A DNA stretch of 64,000 nucleotides from Vitreoscilla filiformis (GCF_002222655.1 NZ_CP022423.1:1240001-1304000); one strand, 5' to 3'. Numbered from the stretch's first letter, positions 34,902 to 43,681 are shown. A program made the numbers and translations. Notes: a model not told the origin generated them from the letters alone.

Positions 34902-36503
34902 CTACTTGTGGCCACCGCCACCGCTGGAGAATCCACCAAACGACCCGCCGCTGCCCAAGTAACTCGGCGTCACGACACGCTGGTTTTTGCATTTTTGGTA
35001 TTCGGCGCTGTTCGGGCCAAACCCATCGCTGACGGCTTGACACTCGTCGTTGCTGCACGCACGCACCAGCAGAAAGAGGGGCAGCAGAATCAGGAGCCAT
35101 GTGATCCAGCGTCCCAGGCCGAAGGTGGAGCGCGAAGGCGTGGGGAGTTTGCCAGCGGGCAGGTTGAAGGCTTTGCGGACGTCTTCCGTGCCCAGGTTGC
35201 GCCCTTCCGACCACACCACTTCCGTGCCGCTTTGCTCGCGGGACAGTTGCCAGCCCGTGGGGCCGCTGTAATCGGTGACGTGGGCGATGTCCTCACGCTC
35301 GACGCGCCAGTAGAACTCGCCCAGCACCCACGTGACCTTGGCGCGATAGCGCCAGCGCTCCTGGTAGCGCCGGCTCTGCCACGCTGCACGCTTGCCAGCG
35401 ACTTTGGGCGCCCCCGTCAGCGGTCGAACCCAGCTCCAGCCCTCTTCGGTATCGACCAAAAAGGCAAACCCCTGGGTGCGGTGATACAGCAGATATTCGC
35501 GCCAGAAGGTTTGTGGCTCGTCGTCGCCCGGTTCCGGCAGATCGCAGCGCTCCATGTAACCGACGACTTGCCACGGCAGCGCCGGCCCATCGAGAGCCAA
35601 CGTGCCTGTGCGCCCCAGCGGGATGAGGGGTTCACTGGCTTGGCCGCCGGGCCCCGCGTTGCTTTGGGCGAAGTACGCCAGATCGGCCCCGGCGCCTTGG
35701 GAGATGTCCACCACCGCATGGCAACTGGGGCAGGTGAGGCTGCGGGTGCTGTCCAGCTTGGGTGCCAAGTCGCTGCCGCAGCTCGGACAGGACAGGCTGC
35801 GCGCCCCGAGCGTTTGCTCGGCGGCCCCTTCGCGCAGGCCCGACAGTGCCAGATCGTCCAGCCTGACACTTCGCCCCACCGACCACAGCGGCGCATCCGG
35901 ATCAGCGCCATCCAGCGTGCCGACCTCGCCTGCGTCGTTGCGCAAGTCGGCGACGAGGAATGTGGTGTCGAGGCGCGGCGGGCGCGGCAGCTCGCCTTGG
36001 GCGGCGTGCAAGCGCACCGAGGTGATGGACGCCACGCTCCACACACGCCGGCCCACGGTGCAATCGGTGCCTGGTTGCAAATCAGCCAGGCGCAACGGCT
36101 CCGATGGGGCAGGCTGATCGAACGCGAAAACGTAAGCGCCGTTGTCTTCACTCAGCCAAGCGGGGCGGGGCGGGGCATCCGAGGGTTCAAAGAGGGCGAA
36201 CCATTCGTTCCACGTGCCGCCGTCGTAGCGGTACTGCAAGCGCCCGATCAGGGTGAAGGGCACGTTTTGGTAACGCCCCTGCACGCCCAGTTGCAGGGGG
36301 GTATGGTCGTCGAACAGCTCGGCGCAGCGGCCAATGCGCCGCAGCGCGTCGCCCTCGCGCAGCAAGGTGCTTTGACAATACCCGCACACCGCACTGGCCG
36401 AAGCCGCCGACGCGAACCCAACCGGTGCGCCGCAGTTGGGGCACAGGCTCTGCCAAGCGCGCTGCGGCGTGGGCGATGAAGACGGTGGAGACGTGGTGGA
36501 CAC
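34902..36503 (-). CDS. DUF4178 protein with zinc ribbons and C-terminal membrane anchor
   Basis: A 533-residue protein. An N-terminal zinc ribbon (Cys 21, 24, 40, 43) leads into a first DUF4178 domain (LGVQGRYQNVPFTLIGRLQYRYDGGTWNEWFALF). A second zinc ribbon (CPSCGSDL and CPSCHAVV, about 238-262) precedes a second DUF4178-like domain. A transmembrane helix (ITWLLILLPLFLLVRAC, about 470-490) and a Gly/Ser-rich tail ending GGGGHK follow. The function is unknown. The domain recurs next to DUF350 and SpeE-like genes, which fits this operon. Confidence 0.82.
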   Translation of the reverse strand: MSTTSPPSSSPTPQRAWQSLCPNCGAPVGFASAASASAVCGYCQSTLLREGDALRRIGRCAELFDDHTPLQLGVQGRYQNVPFTLIGRLQYRYDGGTWNEWFALFEPSDAPPRPAWLSEDNGAYVFAFDQPAPSEPLRLADLQPGTDCTVGRRVWSVASITSVRLHAAQGELPRPPRLDTTFLVADLRNDAGEVGTLDGADPDAPLWSVGRSVRLDDLALSGLREGAAEQTLGARSLSCPSCGSDLAPKLDSTRSLTCPSCHAVVDISQGAGADLAYFAQSNAGPGGQASEPLIPLGRTGTLALDGPALPWQVVGYMERCDLPEPGDDEPQTFWREYLLYHRTQGFAFLVDTEEGWSWVRPLTGAPKVAGKRAAWQSRRYQERWRYRAKVTWVLGEFYWRVEREDIAHVTDYSGPTGWQLSREQSGTEVVWSEGRNLGTEDVRKAFNLPAGKLPTPSRSTFGLGRWITWLLILLPLFLLVRACSNDECQAVSDGFGPNSAEYQKCKNQRVVTPSYLGSGGSFGGFSSGGGGHK

Positions 36504-36521
36504 GATGCGCCCGCTCGTGCG

Positions 36522-37568
36522 TCAGACCAAACGCTTGAGCAACTCGGCCTTTTTGGCGCTGAACTCGTCGTCGGTCAAGATGCCTTTGGCCTTGAGGCCG
36601 GCGAGTTTTTCCAGCGTGGCCACGACCTCGTCAGCAGACATGGGGGTGACGGCCACCGGTGCCGGTGCTGCCGCCGATGCCGCTGCGCCCAGACCCTGCC
36701 CGAACTGCTGGGCCAGCGTTTGCCCCAGCGCCAGGCCAGCGCCCAGCCCCATGGCATCACCGACCACACCACCGCCGCCCTGGGCCACGCCTTCGGCCAT
36801 TTTGGGGATGGCTTGGGCGGTTTGGTACTGCATGAAGGTGCCCATGTTCGCGCCGCCGATCATGTTCATGCCGATGCGCTGATCGAGGATTTTTTGCAGG
36901 TCTTCGGGCAGGGAGACGTTCTGCACCGTCACGCCATCGAGTTGCAGGCCGATGGCTTGGAAGGCGGCGGTGGTGGCTTGGCGCAGTTGCTGGGCAAACT
37001 CGATTTGGTTGGTGGCCAGATCGAGGAAGGGCAAGCCGCTGCTGGCCACGGCGTCGCTGATGTGTTGCAGCATCAAGCCGCGCAATTGGCCGTCCAGCTC
37101 GGTGGTGGTGTAGCGCTCGCGGGTGCCGCTGATTTCGGTGAAAAAGCGCTTCGGATCGGTCAACCGGTAGCTGTAGTTACCGAAGGCACGCAGGCGCACC
37201 ATGCCGAAGTCTTTGTCGCGCAGGGTGATGGGCTGCTGGGTGCCCCAGCGCTGGTCGAGCTGCTGGCGCGTGCTGAAGAAGTAGACATCGCTCTTGAACG
37301 GGCTTTCAAACAGCTTGTCCCAGTTCTTCAGGTAGGTGAGCACCGGCAGGGTTTGGGTGGTGAGCTTGTGCAAGCCGGGGCCGAACACGTCCGCCACTTG
37401 GCCTTCGTTGATGAACACCGCCACTTGGCTTTCGCGCACGGTGAGCTGGGCACCGTGTTGGATTTCGTTGTCGGCCATCGGGAAGCGCCAGGCCAAGGTG
37501 CCGTCGCCGGACTCGTTCCATTCGATGACGTCAATGAACTGTTTCTTGATGAAACTCATCAGGCCCAT
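36522..37568 (-). CDS. SPFH-domain protein with C-terminal SHOCT motif (YdjI/virion-core-like)
   Basis: A 348-residue protein. It starts GLMSFIKKQFIDVIEW and has the SPFH core VAVFINEGQVADVFGPGLHKL, as in the 'virion core protein'-like SPFH group. A Gly/Ala-rich linker (about 245-300) and a SHOCT motif (GILTDDEFSAKKAELL) end the protein. AAGGAG lies 7 bases before ATG 37568. The frame stays open far upstream only because the adjacent repeats lack stops; those residues are not part of the protein. It is the first gene of the operon and probably scaffolds the other products at the membrane. Confidence 0.88.
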   Translation of the reverse strand: MGLMSFIKKQFIDVIEWNESGDGTLAWRFPMADNEIQHGAQLTVRESQVAVFINEGQVADVFGPGLHKLTTQTLPVLTYLKNWDKLFESPFKSDVYFFSTRQQLDQRWGTQQPITLRDKDFGMVRLRAFGNYSYRLTDPKRFFTEISGTRERYTTTELDGQLRGLMLQHISDAVASSGLPFLDLATNQIEFAQQLRQATTAAFQAIGLQLDGVTVQNVSLPEDLQKILDQRIGMNMIGGANMGTFMQYQTAQAIPKMAEGVAQGGGGVVGDAMGLGAGLALGQTLAQQFGQGLGAAASAAAPAPVAVTPMSADEVVATLEKLAGLKAKGILTDDEFSAKKAELLKRLV

Positions 37569-37636
37569 GGGGCGCTCCTTGGCTGCGAGAACGGGTTGAT
37601 CATCATACGGTTGCGCCGTGCCCGGCAGGTGTGTGT

Positions 37637-38014
37637 CCCCCTCTCCCCGGCCCTCTCCCGCAAGGGGAGAGGGGGACATGCGAAGCCACCCGCCCCCGCA
37701 AAAAGCCCCTCTCCCCTTGCGGGAGAGGGGTTGGGGAGAGGGGGAAACGCCCCAGCCATATCGAGTTTTGTTTAGCAGGGTGGGGGGAGCGTGGTGTGTT
37801 GCGAACCCCTCTCCCCGGCCCTCTCCCGCAAGGGGAGAGGGAGACATGCGAAGCCACCCGCCCCCGCAAAAAGCCCCTCTCCCCTTGCGGGAGAGGGGTT
37901 GGGGAGAGGGGGAAACGCCCCAGCCATATCGAGTTTTGTTTAGCAGGGTGGGGGGAGCGTGGTGTGTTGCGAACCCCTCTCCCCCGGCCCCTCTCCCGCA
38001 AGGGGAGAGGGGAG
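37637..38014. repeat. 168/169-bp tandem repeat built of REP/BIME-like hairpins
   Basis: Two full units (37637-37805 and 37806-37973) and a partial third (37974 to about 38014) are nearly identical. Each unit holds two GC-rich stem-loops in opposite orientation: CCCTCTCCC/GGGAGAGGG-type arms around GCAA, then the same with CTTGC in the loop. They are separated by GACATGCGAAGCCACC and followed by a unique-looking AT-richer spacer. This fills the divergent gap between the SPFH gene and the hydroxylase gene and lacks stops in several frames. It is not a CRISPR array: there are no short constant repeats with variable spacers. Confidence 0.92.
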
Positions 38015-38030
38015 TCAAGCCGTGCCACCT

Positions 38031-38036
38031 TATAGT
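38031..38036 (+). promoter_or_regulatory. Candidate -10 element giving a near-leaderless hydroxylase mRNA
   Basis: TATAGT lies 7 bases before the ATG at 38044. Transcription starting about 7 bases downstream would place the 5' end at the start codon. No ribosome binding site is visible, which agrees with a leaderless message. No good -35 hexamer is seen because the repeat array ends just upstream. Confidence 0.3.
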
Positions 38037-38043
38037 GCCGCCC

Positions 38044-39318
38044 ATGACCCGTGCCGCCCCTTCGACCGTTTCCGCCCCAGTGTCTCCCGCACCAACCGCC
38101 CCGCTCAAACTCGCTGTCATTGGCGCGGGGCCGGCGGGGTTGGCCTTGGCATTGCTGGCAGCGCGTGGATGGCATGGGGTGCAGGTGACGGTGTTCGATG
38201 CCCGTCCAGCCGACAAAGACGTTGCCGCCGATCCTCGCACCCTCGCCCTGTCTCTGGGCAGCGTGCAACTGATGCGCCAGCTCGGCGTTTGGCCCGACGC
38301 GCAAGCCCAACCCATCACCGAGGTTCACGTCTCCCAAGCACCGCCGACGCTGGGCGGTGCGCTGAGTGAAACGCTGCTCCGCCCCGAGGTGCGCCTCACT
38401 GCTGCCGAACAAGGGGTGACGGCGCTGGGTGCCGTCTTGGCGTATGACCAGATCGTGGCCCCGCTTCAGCGCGCTTGGGAAACGGAATGCACCCGCAGCG
38501 CCGGGCAGCATGCCATGCGCTTCGGCACCCCCGTGCAGGCGATTCGGGATGTGTCGGGCGGGGTGGAAGTCGAAGCGGGTGTCGTGGAACGCTTCGATCT
38601 GGCGGTGATCGCCGAAGGCGGGGTGTTCGCCGACCAAGCGCGCAAAGCGGTCAGCCATGACTATCGCCAAACCGCTTGGGTCGGCACGGTGCAACTGGGC
38701 CAGCCGGCGGGCGCGGCGCCCATCCCAGCGGGGGCGGCGTTTGAGCGGTTTACTCGCCATGGGCCGGTGGCCTTGCTGCCTTTGCCCGCACGGGCGGCGG
38801 ATGCGTCGGGCGTGCGGCGGGCGTCGCTGGTGTGGTGCGTGCCGACGGACGACGACCCGGTGGCCGAACTCAGTCCCGAACAGCGCCGCACCGTGCTGGC
38901 CACCTTGCTGCCCGAGGCAGCGGGGCCGTTGCTGGACATCGGGCCGCTCAAACATTTCGCCCTGGGGTTGAACGCCGAAACCACCTTGGTGGCGGGCCGC
39001 AAAGTGCGTATCGGCAACGCGGCGCAGACGCTGCACCCGGTGGCGGGCCAAGGTCTGAACTTGGGTCTGCGCGACGCCCAAGCCTTGGTGCGCACCCTGC
39101 GCCATGCCACCGATTTGGACGCCGCCCTGCGCCGCGTCGAATGGGCGCGGGCGCCGGATCGCTGGAGCATGATCGCCACCACCGATTTCCTCGCTCGCAG
39201 TTTCACTTGGCAGTGGCCGGGGCTGCCGGCGCTGCGTGGGTTGGGTTTGGCGGCGTTGCAGGCGTTGCCGCCGGTCAAGTCGCTGCTGGCGCGGCAGATG
39301 ATGTTTGGCCGACGCTGA
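38044..39318 (+). CDS. UbiH/UbiF/COQ6-family FAD-dependent hydroxylase
   Basis: A 424-residue flavin monooxygenase, probably acting on ubiquinone precursors. The FAD-binding motif LAVIGAGPAGLALALLAARG follows a 20-residue Ser/Pro/Ala-rich head. RTLALSLGSVQLMRQLGVWP and the C-terminal RIGNAAQTLHPVAGQGLNLGLRDAQ are signatures of the family. Start ATG 38044; the frame is open through the upstream repeats, but those residues are not family-like. The exact ring position hydroxylated cannot be told. Confidence 0.88.
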   Translation: MTRAAPSTVSAPVSPAPTAPLKLAVIGAGPAGLALALLAARGWHGVQVTVFDARPADKDVAADPRTLALSLGSVQLMRQLGVWPDAQAQPITEVHVSQAPPTLGGALSETLLRPEVRLTAAEQGVTALGAVLAYDQIVAPLQRAWETECTRSAGQHAMRFGTPVQAIRDVSGGVEVEAGVVERFDLAVIAEGGVFADQARKAVSHDYRQTAWVGTVQLGQPAGAAPIPAGAAFERFTRHGPVALLPLPARAADASGVRRASLVWCVPTDDDPVAELSPEQRRTVLATLLPEAAGPLLDIGPLKHFALGLNAETTLVAGRKVRIGNAAQTLHPVAGQGLNLGLRDAQALVRTLRHATDLDAALRRVEWARAPDRWSMIATTDFLARSFTWQWPGLPALRGLGLAALQALPPVKSLLARQMMFGRR

Positions 39319-39328
39319 AGCTGGTGTG

Positions 39329-39880
39329 ATGGTGCTGGAGTTGGTGTTGTTGCTGGCGCTGGCCGGGGCGTTCGGTGTGGCGTGGTGGGGCGCGGCGCGA
39401 CGTTCGGCGCGGGTGTGCGCCCAAGCGGCCTATGCGCCCAGTGAGTTGGACACCTCCGGCACCGTGCAGCGCCAGTTGTTGGCTCAAGCCTTCCCCGATC
39501 CAATCGAAGCAGCGGCCATGGCCCGCTGGCTGGACGCTTGGGGGTTCCAGTTTCGGCACGATGGCCACTTTTTGCCCGACGTGCCGCCGGACGCTTTACC
39601 GGCGCTGCTTCAGTCGCTGTTCGCGCCGGGGCAGACAGCGTTGGCTCGCCAGCATCTGGAGCGATATGGGCCGCATTTGCCGCATCCTGGGCGGGTGCAT
39701 TTGGCGGCGTTGCGGTTGAGTGGCGGGGATGTGGCGCGTCTGGCCACGGTGATCGACGCCGCACGCCACGACTGGGCGGACGTGTGCCACCAAGCCGAAC
39801 AAGCCGACCAGCCCAACGGGTTGGGCGATTACCTGCGCTGGCTCAGGGCGCAACACGCCCCGTCAGCGCCAACAGCGTGA
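39329..39880 (+). CDS. Hypothetical protein with N-terminal membrane segment
   Basis: A 183-residue protein, not recognised. An N-terminal hydrophobic stretch (VLELVLLLALAGAFGVAWWG) is followed by a mostly helical, Ala/Leu-rich soluble part with a regular look (LARQHLERYGPHLPHPGRVHLAALRL). It starts 10 bp after the hydroxylase stop and may be co-transcribed with it. The 3' end overlaps the convergent dctR-like gene by 38 bp. Confidence 0.6.
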   Translation: MVLELVLLLALAGAFGVAWWGAARRSARVCAQAAYAPSELDTSGTVQRQLLAQAFPDPIEAAAMARWLDAWGFQFRHDGHFLPDVPPDALPALLQSLFAPGQTALARQHLERYGPHLPHPGRVHLAALRLSGGDVARLATVIDAARHDWADVCHQAEQADQPNGLGDYLRWLRAQHAPSAPTA

Positions 39881-40466
39881 CCAGCTCCGCCGCCGACTTC
39901 ACCCCCAGCTTGCTGAACACCTTGGCGCGATGCACTTCCACCGTGCGCATCGAGATGTGCAGCTCGTCGGCGATCACCTTGTTGAGCTTGCCAGCGGCCA
40001 CACGCTGCATCACCTCGCGTTCACGCTCGGTCAGGCTGGCCAGGCGTTGACCGGCGGCGCCCTGCGTCGCCTGTTGTTCGCGCTGGCTTTGTGCCAACGC
40101 CAGCGCCCGTTGCACCCGCTCCACCAAAGCGTGGTCGCTGAACGGCTTCTCCACAAAGTCCAACGCCCCTTTGCGCAGCGCATCGACGGCCATCGGAATG
40201 TCGCCATGGCCGCTGAGGAAAATCACCGGCAAGCTCACACCCCGGGCGATCAGCTCATCGTGCAGTTGCAGGCCGGACAGCGGCTCCATCCGCACATCCA
40301 ACAGCAAACAGCCGTGCAGTGGCTCACGCGCCAGGGCGGCCAGCAGGGTGGGGCCGTCCGGGTAGGTGCAGACGTTCAAGCCGTGTGAGCTGAACAGAAA
40401 CGACAAGGCATCGCGCACACTGGCTTCGTCATCGACAAGGTGGACGCACAGCGCAACATCGGTCAT
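39843..40466 (-). CDS. dctR: FixJ/LuxR-type response regulator (DctR-like)
   Basis: A 207-residue two-component regulator. The receiver domain has D12/D13, phospho-acceptor D57 in LLLDVRM, and Lys in FVEKPF. A LuxR-type HTH follows (LTEREREVMQRVAAGKLNKVIADELHISMRTVEVHR). It overlaps its histidine kinase by 4 bases, so the two are coupled. With the kinase and the adjacent DctPQM genes it matches the Rhodobacter DctS-DctR system for C4-dicarboxylates. Confidence 0.88.
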   Translation of the reverse strand: MTDVALCVHLVDDEASVRDALSFLFSSHGLNVCTYPDGPTLLAALAREPLHGCLLLDVRMEPLSGLQLHDELIARGVSLPVIFLSGHGDIPMAVDALRKGALDFVEKPFSDHALVERVQRALALAQSQREQQATQGAAGQRLASLTEREREVMQRVAAGKLNKVIADELHISMRTVEVHRAKVFSKLGVKSAAELVTLLALTGRVAP

Positions 40467-42463
40467 GGTTCATTCCAGATCGGCAGGGTGAAACGGAAAC
40501 AAGCGCCGCCCAGCTCACTCGATGCGCCAGCATCCAGTTTGCCGCGATGGGCTTCGATCACCGAGCGGCAAATCGCCAGCCCCATGCCCATGCCCTCGGC
40601 CTTGGTGGAGTAAAACGGCGCGGTCAACTCCTCGATGGTGCGGGCTTGCAGGCCGGGGCCGTTGTCTTCCACGCACACACAGACATGGCGCAGCGACGCC
40701 TCCGCCCGCGCCTGGATGCGCAATTGCACCGGCTGGCGCTGGGCGCCCAGGCCCGCATCGATGGCATTGCGCACCAAATTGAGGGTGACTTGTTCGATCA
40801 ACACCGGATCGGCCAGCACATCGGGCAGGGTGTCGGGCAAGGCCCAATCGATGCGCACGGGCTGGTGGCGCCAGTCGCGTTGCAGCAGTTTGACGGCCCG
40901 GTGCAGTGTGGCCGGCAGATCGCAGCGTTCGCGCTGGGGCGCCCGGCGCGTCAAAAAACCTCGGATGCGTTGCACGATGCGCCCCGCTTCGGCCACCTGT
41001 TCACCTTGGCGGCGCAGGGCGTTGAGCACGGTGTCGTTGTCGAAGCCGGCACGCTCCAACATGCGCAACACACCGCTGTTGTAGCTGGCGATGACGGTCA
41101 ACGGTTGGTTGAGTTGATGCGCCAGCGCCGAGGCCACTTCACCCAAGGTCGTCAGGCGGGCTTGGTGGGCCATGGCTTCGGCTTGGTGGCGTTCGCGTTC
41201 TTCGAGCTGCTTGCGTTGGGTGATGTCGATCATCGAGCCCATCCAGCCGATGTGGCGCCCCGACGCATCCACCAAAGGCGATTCGAACACCATCACGTCC
41301 ACACGCCGGCCATCGGCATGCACCCAGTGGGCTTCGTAGCCCTCGCGTGGGGCCAAGCCGGCGAGGTTGCGTTGGCTGCGCTGCTCGGCTTCGTCCAGCG
41401 CATCGCTGGGCCAATAAGGCATCGGAGGCAAGCGCCCGACCAGCTCATCGGCCGGGCGCCCCACCATTTCGCAAAACGTGCGGTTGACGTAGATCAGCCG
41501 CCCCTGCGCATCACGCGCCCGCAGGCCGACCAGGGCCGAATCCTCCATCGCACCGCGCCACGCGGCTTCCGTGCGCCAGGCCGACTCCGCTTGCAACACC
41601 TGCCGCACCTGTTGGCGCAGCAGCCACGTCGCCCAGACGATCAGCACCAAAAACCCCCCCACCAACACCAGCGGCACATTGTTTGCCCACGAGGAGGGCG
41701 GTTCACGCAGCGCCAGCTCCAAGTAGGTGCCGGGCAGCCCAGGCCCGACCAGCACCCGGTAGGTGAAGTCTTGCTGTGCGGTGCGGTCACGCCGGGGCCA
41801 GCGGGTGTCGGGTTGTTCCAGCGTGGCCAGCACGTGTTCGGAGACATCCACCAGCCGCACGTTGTATTTGTGGGTGATCCACCACGGCGTGCCGCGTTTG
41901 AGCAGCCCCGCCGGCAGGTAGCGGGCCACCAGCTTTTCGCTGTTGACGTCGTGCGGATGGGCGACTTCGCCATCGGTCGCATCGGTGCGGGTGCTGACGG
42001 GCGCCACCAAGTGCGCGGACAGGCCGGGTTGGGCCGCGTCCTCCTCGCTGCCGAGATGGGGGTCGCGGGGCATGTCGGGGTTGTCCAGATGGGCCACGAT
42101 GCGGTTGCGGGCATCCAGCCACGTCAATCCGATCCACAGGCGCCGAAAACCCGCCGACACGTAGGGCGACGCCTGGAGCGACGCCGCCGAGCGCGGGGCC
42201 GTGGCCAGTTGCGCCGCCAGGGTGCGCAGCAGCGCTTGTTCCAAATCGAGGCGCGTGCGCAGTTGGGCTTCCACGCTCAGGGCATCCGAGATCAGCGAGC
42301 GGCGCAGTTCTTCCCGTTCTTCGTGCGCATTGCGCTGCGCCCAGATCACCACCCCCAGCACAAACAGCAGGGACAACCCCAGCGGCACGGCCCACAACCC
42401 CCGGCGTCGGGGCGCACGAGCCGGTGAGGGAATCGAAGAAGATAAGGGTAAACCCGCAGTCAT
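40463..42463 (-). CDS. dctS: PAS-containing sensor histidine kinase (DctS-like)
   Basis: A 666-residue membrane sensor. TM1 is at about 23-42, then a periplasmic ligand domain (43-262) and TM2 (263-282). A PAS domain (about 300-418) follows, then a HisKA helix with H449 in ALAHQLNQPL and an ATPase domain with NAIDAG, EDNGPG and GMGMGLAI. The fold and order match DctS of alpha- and betaproteobacteria. It is divergent from dctP with a 108-bp gap. Confidence 0.9.
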   Translation of the reverse strand: MTAGLPLSSSIPSPARAPRRRGLWAVPLGLSLLFVLGVVIWAQRNAHEEREELRRSLISDALSVEAQLRTRLDLEQALLRTLAAQLATAPRSAASLQASPYVSAGFRRLWIGLTWLDARNRIVAHLDNPDMPRDPHLGSEEDAAQPGLSAHLVAPVSTRTDATDGEVAHPHDVNSEKLVARYLPAGLLKRGTPWWITHKYNVRLVDVSEHVLATLEQPDTRWPRRDRTAQQDFTYRVLVGPGLPGTYLELALREPPSSWANNVPLVLVGGFLVLIVWATWLLRQQVRQVLQAESAWRTEAAWRGAMEDSALVGLRARDAQGRLIYVNRTFCEMVGRPADELVGRLPPMPYWPSDALDEAEQRSQRNLAGLAPREGYEAHWVHADGRRVDVMVFESPLVDASGRHIGWMGSMIDITQRKQLEERERHQAEAMAHQARLTTLGEVASALAHQLNQPLTVIASYNSGVLRMLERAGFDNDTVLNALRRQGEQVAEAGRIVQRIRGFLTRRAPQRERCDLPATLHRAVKLLQRDWRHQPVRIDWALPDTLPDVLADPVLIEQVTLNLVRNAIDAGLGAQRQPVQLRIQARAEASLRHVCVCVEDNGPGLQARTIEELTAPFYSTKAEGMGMGLAICRSVIEAHRGKLDAGASSELGGACFRFTLPIWNEP

Positions 42464-42490
42464 AGAGAGAGGATCGGGGCAAGATGCGGC

Positions 42491-42513
42491 GAAATGTGGA
42501 AGTCCACAGTTTC
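42491..42513. promoter_or_regulatory. Candidate operator between dctS and dctP
   Basis: TGTGGA (42495-42500) and TCCACA (42503-42508) form a perfect palindrome with a 2-base centre. Flanking GAAA and TTTC extend it with a one-base bulge on the right. It is about 60 bp before the dctP ATG and 30 bp before dctS, a natural site for DctR. Confidence 0.4.
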
Positions 42514-42571
42514 ACCGGGGATGAGGTTTTCGCACACTCGCCCGCATTCATCGCCCCCCAGGAGACACGCC

Positions 42572-43600
42572 ATGACTTCCCCGTTGTCCTTCACCCGCCG
42601 GTTGGCCCTGTCCGCAGCCGCTGTGCTGACGCTGTCGGCGTCCAGCGTGGCGTGGGCGCAAGCGCCCATCGTCATCAAGTTCAGCCACGTTGTCGCCGCC
42701 GACACGCCCAAAGGCAAGGCCGCCGAGCACTTCGCCAAGAAGGCCGCCGAGCTGACCAAGGGCCGCGTCAAGGTCGAGGTCTACGCGAACTCGACTTTGT
42801 ACAAGGACAAGGAAGAAATGGAAGCCCTGCAACTGGGCGCGGTGCAGATGTTGGCGCCTTCGCTGGCCAAATTCGGTCCGCTGGGCGTGAAAGAGTTCGA
42901 GGTGTTTGACCTGCCGTTCATCTTCAGCAGCTACGAGTCGCTGCATCAGGTGACGAATGGGGCGTCGGGCAAGATGTTGCTGTCCAAACTGGAGCCCAAG
43001 GGCATTCGCGGGTTGGCTTATTGGGACAACGGTTTCAAGTCCTTCTCGCTGAATGCGCCGATCAAGGCGCCGGCCGATCTGAAGGGCAAGAAGATGCGCA
43101 TCCAGTCCTCCAAGGTGCTGGAAGAGCAGATGCGCGCCCTGGGTTCGCTGCCGCAGGTGATGGCATTCTCCGAGGTCTACCAAGCGCTGCAAACCGGCGT
43201 GGTGGATGGCACCGAGAACCCCATCTCCAACCTCTACACCCAAAAAATGCACGAAGTGCAAAAGAACTTGACGCTGACCGAGCACGGCTACCTGGGTTAC
43301 GCCGTGATCGTCAACAAAAAGTTCTGGGACGGGCTGCCGGCGGACATCCGGGGCCAGCTTGAACAAGCCATGGCGCAGTCCACCACCTACGCCAACGCGA
43401 TTGCCAAGGTGGAAAACGACACCGCGCTGGCTGCCGTCGAAAAGAGCGGCAAGACCACGATCTACAAACCGACCCCGGCTGAGCGCCTGGCCTTCAAGAA
43501 GGCGTTGGTGCCGGTGCATCAAAAGATGGAAAGCCGCATCGGCAAGGACGTGATCCAGTCCATCTACAAAGACGCCGGCTTCTCGCCCGACAAGCTCTGA
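42572..43600 (+). CDS. dctP: TRAP transporter substrate-binding protein DctP
   Basis: A 342-residue periplasmic receptor. Signal peptide MTSPLSFTRRLALSAAAVL... ends AWA near residue 29. The mature part IVIKFSHVVAADTPKGKAAEHFAKKAAEL is diagnostic of DctP, as is MRIQSSKVLEEQMRALGSLPQVMAFSEVYQALQTGVVDG with the conserved substrate-carboxylate Arg region. Start ATG 42572 after CAGGAGA. It precedes dctQ by 81 bp. Likely ligands are succinate, malate and fumarate. Confidence 0.95.
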   Translation: MTSPLSFTRRLALSAAAVLTLSASSVAWAQAPIVIKFSHVVAADTPKGKAAEHFAKKAAELTKGRVKVEVYANSTLYKDKEEMEALQLGAVQMLAPSLAKFGPLGVKEFEVFDLPFIFSSYESLHQVTNGASGKMLLSKLEPKGIRGLAYWDNGFKSFSLNAPIKAPADLKGKKMRIQSSKVLEEQMRALGSLPQVMAFSEVYQALQTGVVDGTENPISNLYTQKMHEVQKNLTLTEHGYLGYAVIVNKKFWDGLPADIRGQLEQAMAQSTTYANAIAKVENDTALAAVEKSGKTTIYKPTPAERLAFKKALVPVHQKMESRIGKDVIQSIYKDAGFSPDKL

Positions 43601-43681
43601 TCCCCTTGACCCTCACCCTGTGACGACGTGAACGACGGGGGCTGCGGCCCCCGTCGCCGCGTCTCCTGTTGGGAGACTCTC

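Noticed and set aside
37637-38014. The tandem repeat as a CRISPR array
   Set aside because: Units are 168-169 bp and nearly identical throughout, with no short constant repeats alternating with unique spacers and no cas genes.
37637-38014. The repeat as an insertion sequence or transposon
   Set aside because: No transposase frame, no target-site duplication and no terminal repeats around a gene were seen.
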